A stretch of DNA of 9,255 nucleotides from CAZMFZ01 sp046152935 (GTDB lineage: Bacteria; Bacteroidota; Bacteroidia; Cytophagales; UBA9547), in the NCBI GenBank assembly GCA_046152935.1, contig JBJXGB010000175.1, forward strand, positions 1-9,255, in the 5' to 3' direction. Made by a program: the position numbers and the translations under genes. Under the pieces are notes generated by a model. That model saw nothing but the letters and a program-made list of their open reading frames with translations, ran no database searches and was not told where the DNA came from. Below, piece by piece: positions 6,328-9,255 of this stretch (its first letter is position 1; each line of letters opens with the position of its first letter).

Positions 6328-6998
6328 TTTTTAAAGCCTAATTTTTCTAATATATTGATGAAATGTTTACCTTCTGGAAAAGCCGATACTGATTCTGGCA
6401 GATAGGTATAGGCAGATTGGTCTTTCGAAATCAGTTTGCCTATCAAAGGTAACGCAAAATTTGAATAAAAATTGTAGAATTGCTTCACAGGAAAGCTCTT
6501 GGGCTTGGAAAATTCCAAAACTACCAATGGCGCATTTGGCTTAAGAACTGCTTTGATATTAGCCAACCCTTTTTCAAGATTTTCGAAATTACGAACCCCG
6601 AAAGCCACAATTACGGCATCGAAGGTACTGCTTTCAAAAGGCAACTTTTCTGAATCGCTCAATTGAAGCTGAACAAGATGTGTGAGTTTTCTCTTTTCTA
6701 GCTTTTCTTGCCCAAATTGAAGCATACCTTGCGAAATATCCACTCCAATTACCTTGTCTGGGTTCAAAGCCAAGGCTTCGATCGCAAAATCGGCAGTGCC
6801 AGTAGCCACATCTAGTATCAATTTGGGCTGGTATGGTTTTAGCAACCTGATGGCTTTTTTACGCCATAGGATATCGATGCCAGCACTCAATAAATGATTA
6901 AGGAAATCGTATTTTGGCGAAATATTATCGAACATTTCGGCAACTTGCTCCTTTTTTGAAGCATCTTTTCCTTTATAAGGCAGCACAACTTTATTCAT
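6270..6998 (-). CDS. ubiE: Demethylmenaquinone methyltransferase UbiE/MenG
   Basis: This enzyme methylates the C-2 position of demethylmenaquinone using S-adenosylmethionine, the last step of menaquinone synthesis; the same family serves ubiquinone in Proteobacteria. From the ATG at 6998 it has 242 residues, the family size. Motifs, in numbering from this ATG: YDFLNHLLSAGID (30-42), SAM motif DVATGTAD (63-70), VD after the second strand (86-87), LPF (119-121), FGVRNF (133-138), VVLEFSKP (159-166), and YTYLPESVSAFPEG (197-210), the second UbiE signature. A TTG at 7004 would add two residues and is less likely. Bacteroidota usually make only menaquinone, hence the menG role. It is the first gene of the ubiE-porT-SDR unit and is divergent from the gene at 7120. 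I found no good promoter for it in the 121 bases upstream. Confidence 0.95.
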   Translation of the reverse strand: MNKVVLPYKGKDASKKEQVAEMFDNISPKYDFLNHLLSAGIDILWRKKAIRLLKPYQPKLILDVATGTADFAIEALALNPDKVIGVDISQGMLQFGQEKLEKRKLTHLVQLQLSDSEKLPFESSTFDAVIVAFGVRNFENLEKGLANIKAVLKPNAPLVVLEFSKPKSFPVKQFYNFYSNFALPLIGKLISKDQSAYTYLPESVSAFPEGKHFINILEKLGFKKCRHIPLTFGISSIYIGES

Positions 6999-7015
6999 AC
7001 ACAAATAAAACTATT

Positions 7016-7050
7016 TTTGGCTTAAATGTTTTTATAAATAATTAAGTTTG
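7016..7050 (+). promoter_or_regulatory. Bacteroidota-type promoter for the secreted helical protein gene
   Basis: TTTG (7016-7019) is followed by 23 bases and a perfect TAAGTTTG (7043-7050), matching the -33/-7 pattern TTG and TAnnTTTG. Transcription would start near 7057, giving a leader of about 63 bases before the ATG at 7120. This excludes the in-frame TTG at 7048 as the start. Confidence 0.6.
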
Positions 7051-7119
7051 GCTTATCAACAGCTTTCATTTAGATTTCAGTGCATCAATAAATGGCATAA
7101 AACTTACTATATACAAATA

Positions 7120-7644
7120 ATGAACAATATCCAGTTATTCTTATTTTTTTCATTTATCGTCATTGCATCTCATGCGCAGATTTTGCCAATAGAGTTGGTA
7201 AATGAGACGATTGCTAAGATAGATAAAGCCGATGATTTGATCGAAAATGCCAGAAAAATGGCCAGAAAGGCATTGTCTGGCAAAAATATCAATGAAGCAA
7301 AACTAGATTGTAGTTTGATGATAAAACTCGCAGAAGAGGCTGAAAAAATTGCAGGGTTGGCGGAAATGAAAGCCGATGAAGCGGAGCAATCGTACTACAA
7401 AAAAGCCTGCAACAACGCAGCATCAAAAGTAGACGATTCCGAAGATTATTGTCGTCATTTGGGCTATTACACCCACGAGATGGTGATATACTCCAAAAAA
7501 GCGCTCAATGAGAAGGATAATATTTTGTTTAAGTCTTATTTGGGCAAGGTGTTAGAATATGCCGCAGAGTGTTACGAATCTATTAAAAATGCCAAAATAA
7601 ACTTTGAAGATGCTGTAAAAGAGGCCGAACAGTGTGAAAATTAG
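7120..7644 (+). CDS. Hypothetical secreted alpha-helical protein
   Basis: This is a 174-residue protein from the ATG at 7120. In-frame TTG at 7048 is rejected because the signal peptide begins at the ATG (MNN, core LFLFFSFIVIA, likely cleavage at SHA-Q near residue 19) and the promoter overlaps 7048. The mature part is rich in Ala, Lys and Glu with almost no Pro or Gly, and is predicted by eye to be several long helices: IAKIDKADDLIENARKMARK, EEAEKIAGLAEMKADEAEQ, and a last one ending at EAEQCEN. It has five cysteines (LDCSL, KACNN, DYCRH, AECYE, EQCEN), an odd number that allows disulfides in the periplasm plus one free thiol. No family is recognised. It stands alone, with its own promoter and a strong terminator downstream, so it does not depend on neighbours for expression. 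Confidence 0.78.
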   Translation: MNNIQLFLFFSFIVIASHAQILPIELVNETIAKIDKADDLIENARKMARKALSGKNINEAKLDCSLMIKLAEEAEKIAGLAEMKADEAEQSYYKKACNNAASKVDDSEDYCRHLGYYTHEMVIYSKKALNEKDNILFKSYLGKVLEYAAECYESIKNAKINFEDAVKEAEQCEN

Positions 7645-7699
7645 CTAGATTCTCACTACATATTGTTTAGTTGCTAAGTTGTTGTTCGATTTTAGAAAC

Positions 7700-7731
7700 A
7701 AAAAAAGCCTCGCAAATGCGAGGCTTTTTTT
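7700..7731. terminator. Strong bidirectional intrinsic terminator
   Basis: Seven As (7700-7706), then GCCTCGC (7707-7713), a loop AAAT, GCGAGGC (7718-7724) and seven Ts (7725-7731). The stem is perfect, GC-rich and flanked by A and T runs, so it works on both strands. It lies between the convergent ends of the secreted helical protein (7644) and the small lipoprotein (7752). Confidence 0.95.
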
Positions 7732-7751
7732 GTTCTGATTTGTGCATCAAA

Positions 7752-7931
7752 CTATTTTGCAGAATCAGCAGGAACCATTGTTGAGTCCATAGGAGCCATT
7801 GTTGAATCCATAGCTACCATAGCTGTGTCAACAGCAGGAGTTTCTACTACAGTTGTAGTTTCTTCCTTTTTAGTACAAGCAGCAAACGCAAGAACGCCAG
7901 CTACGAAAAGCAATGCAAATACTTTTTTCAT
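7752..7931 (-). CDS. Small repeat-containing lipoprotein
   Basis: This is a 59-residue gene missed by length cut-offs. The ATG at 7931 begins MKKVFALLFVAGVLAFAAC, a clear lipoprotein signal with lipobox F-A-A-C and Cys19 as the lipid anchor. The mature 41 residues are low in complexity: TKKEETTTVVETP followed by three seven-residue units (VAMDSTM, APMDSTM, VPADSAK). Short Ala/Asp/Ser-rich lipoproteins with this signal are common in Bacteroidota and often abundant; their role is unknown, and I assign none. Codons lean towards GCT, GTA and ACA, as expected of a well-expressed gene, though I have not measured this. It has its own candidate promoter (7972-8003) and ends 20 bases from a strong terminator, so it is probably a single-gene unit downstream of der. 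Confidence 0.88.
   Translation of the reverse strand: MKKVFALLFVAGVLAFAACTKKEETTTVVETPAVDTAMVAMDSTMAPMDSTMVPADSAK
7755..7817 (-). repeat. Three tandem 21-base units in the lipoprotein gene
   Basis: Units at 7797-7817, 7776-7796 and 7755-7775 encode VAMDSTM, APMDSTM and VPADSAK. The first two share most bases, including TCAACAATG; the third has diverged. The exact 21-base step and preserved frame suggest in-frame duplication. Confidence 0.8.
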
Positions 7932-7971
7932 CTTTTTAATTGGTTAAAATGTGTGTAAATACTTCAAGATA

Positions 7972-8003
7972 CAAATTAAAGCAAATTATATTTATCTAAC
8001 AAA
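7972..8003 (-). promoter_or_regulatory. Candidate promoter for the small lipoprotein gene
   Basis: On the minus strand TTTG (8003-8000) is followed, after 20 bases, by TTAATTTG (7979-7972), one mismatch from TAnnTTTG. Transcription would start near 7965, leaving a leader of about 34 bases before the ATG at 7931. Confidence 0.5.
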
Positions 8004-8011
8004 GAAATATT

Positions 8012-9255
8012 TTACTTTTCTCTAAAAACCAATGTAATAGGCACGCCTTCAAAGCCAAAATGAGCCCTCATTCGGTTTTCTAAAAACCTTTGATACGATT
8101 CGCCAATGTATTTTGGTTTATTGCAAAAGAAAGCAAAAGTTGGATTTTTTGTAGGCAACTGAGTGATATACTTGATTTTAACGTACTGTCCGTTCAGAGC
8201 GGGTGGGGGTGTATTCTCAATATCTTTTTGTAAAAGGTCGTTTAATTTCGATGTTTGAATTTTTGTGGTTTTGGTATGATATACTTCAATTGCTTTTTCC
8301 AACACCTTGTGAATGCGCTGTTTTTCATTTACCGAAATAAAAATAATGGGATAAAAATCGAGAGGAGCAAGCTTTTTGTTGATAAATTCTTCCCATTCTT
8401 TGGTGGTTTTTGCCGTTTTATCTACAATCAAATCCCATTTATTTACCGCGATTACCACACCTTTTTTATATTTTGCAGCAAGTGAAATAATATTTTGGTC
8501 TTGCGATTCTAAACCTCGCGAAGCATCTAGCATCACAATACAAACATCTGCGTTTTCCATTGCTTCTATCGATCGAAGCACAGAATAAAACTCAATATCT
8601 TCTTTTACAGCCGATTTTTTGCGAATTCCAGCAGTATCAGTCAATATCACGTTCATTCCATACGCATTATACTGGGTGTCAATCGAATCTCTTGTAGTAC
8701 CAGCAATATCTGTTACGATGCTTCTATCTGTGTTCAGAAGTACATTTAGTAAAGATGATTTACCAACATTTGGGCGACCAAGAATCGCAATTCGAGGAAT
8801 TTTAGGCACTTCAAATGGAATTACATCACCATTTTCATCTAAATCTGGTATTTCGTCTGGTTTCAAATGCTTCACTACTTCATCAAGCAAATCGCCAGTG
8901 CCTGAACCAGTTTGAGAAGACAGAGGAAAGACTTCAGCATCGAGCCCCAAACTATAAAATTCGGATGCATATTGGTCTTTTGCGGGCACATCTGCTTTAT
9001 TAGCCACGATGTATAAAGGTTTTTTCGTTTTTCTGACCACTCTGGCGAATTCTTCATCCAATGGTGTGATGCCTTCATTCAGATCGACCATAAATAAAAT
9101 GACATCGGCTTCATCTACCGCCATTTTCACTTGCTTCCGAATTTCGCCCTCAAAAATATCGTCAGAACCGACTACGTAACCACCAGTATCGACCACGGTA
9201 AAAGATTTTCCGTTCCAATAGGAAAAACCATAATGCCGATCGCGGGTTACGCCAC
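8012..9255 (-). CDS. der: Ribosome biogenesis GTPase Der (EngA), N-terminus cut by window edge
   Basis: Der has two GTPase domains in tandem and a KH-like domain, and helps assemble the 50S subunit. The visible 413 residues begin inside the first G domain at GVTRDR (G2), then DTGG (G3, 22-25) and NKAD (G4, 85-88). After an acidic linker the second domain shows GRPNVGKS (G1, 159-166), GTTRD (185-189), DTAG (206-209), NKWD (271-274) and a Ser-Val-Asn-Glu in place of the usual G5 SA. The KH-like end carries YQRFLENRMRAHFGFEGVPI and finishes FREK. Roughly 30 residues with the first P-loop lie beyond the right edge. The GTG at 9196 is not a start: the frame is open through the edge and the family sequence continues upstream of it. 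No defect is visible in the part present. Confidence 0.97.
   Translation of the reverse strand, partial: GVTRDRHYGFSYWNGKSFTVVDTGGYVVGSDDIFEGEIRKQVKMAVDEADVILFMVDLNEGITPLDEEFARVVRKTKKPLYIVANKADVPAKDQYASEFYSLGLDAEVFPLSSQTGSGTGDLLDEVVKHLKPDEIPDLDENGDVIPFEVPKIPRIAILGRPNVGKSSLLNVLLNTDRSIVTDIAGTTRDSIDTQYNAYGMNVILTDTAGIRKKSAVKEDIEFYSVLRSIEAMENADVCIVMLDASRGLESQDQNIISLAAKYKKGVVIAVNKWDLIVDKTAKTTKEWEEFINKKLAPLDFYPIIFISVNEKQRIHKVLEKAIEVYHTKTTKIQTSKLNDLLQKDIENTPPPALNGQYVKIKYITQLPTKNPTFAFFCNKPKYIGESYQRFLENRMRAHFGFEGVPITLVFREK

Noticed and set aside
7002..7009. Minus-strand TTTATTTG as a promoter for ubiE
   Set aside because: It ends 4 bases before the ATG at 6998, so transcription would start inside the gene, and no -33 element is present.
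7048..7119. TTG start 24 codons upstream for the secreted helical protein
   Set aside because: It would bury the signal peptide behind 24 polar residues and lies within the -7 box of the likely promoter.
9194..9196. GTG as the start of der
   Set aside because: The frame continues to the edge and encodes GVTRDR, the conserved G2 motif, upstream of it.

Overview
The window is a low-GC stretch of a Bacteroidota (Bacteroidetes) chromosome, probably from the Cytophaga/Flavobacterium side. The pointers are PorT of the type IX secretion system directly downstream of ubiE, a DUF3078 outer-membrane barrel protein, menaquinone-type UbiE, genes without Shine-Dalgarno sequences, and several matches to the Bacteroidota promoter pattern TTG-N(19-23)-TAnnTTTG. 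Gene density is high. No tRNA, rRNA, insertion sequence, phage gene, CRISPR array or toxin-antitoxin pair is visible.

Layout. Positions 1-2170 (minus strand) form one apparent operon: a 75-residue protein with an Sm-like pattern, then recN (DNA repair) after 2 bases, then a DedA-family membrane protein after 21 bases, cut by the left edge. Divergent from it, on the plus strand, is a short-chain prenyl diphosphate synthase (2270-3241, TTG start). A small Cys/His-containing exported protein (3219-3542) overlaps its end. A 250-base gap follows, then a DUF3078 outer-membrane protein (3793-4719).

A two-way hairpin terminator (4722-4769) separates this from a minus-strand operon read from right to left: ubiE/menG (6270-6998), porT (5530-6327, overlapping ubiE by 58 bases) and a YdfG-like SDR oxidoreductase (4774-5529, its ATG directly after the porT stop). 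Divergent from ubiE is a secreted, helical, Cys-containing protein of unknown function (7120-7644) with a good Bacteroidota promoter. A second two-way terminator (7700-7731) separates it from a 59-residue lipoprotein with heptad repeats (7752-7931, minus). The window ends in der, the double GTPase of ribosome assembly, which lacks its first 30 or so residues at the right edge.

The genes mostly serve core functions: DNA repair, isoprenoid and menaquinone synthesis, protein export, ribosome assembly and envelope maintenance. The prenyl synthase and UbiE are both linked to isoprenoid quinones but lie in separate transcription units. I see no convincing undescribed multi-gene system. The points most worth a second look are the Sm-like protein ahead of recN, the start of porT, and three small exported proteins without a recognised family.
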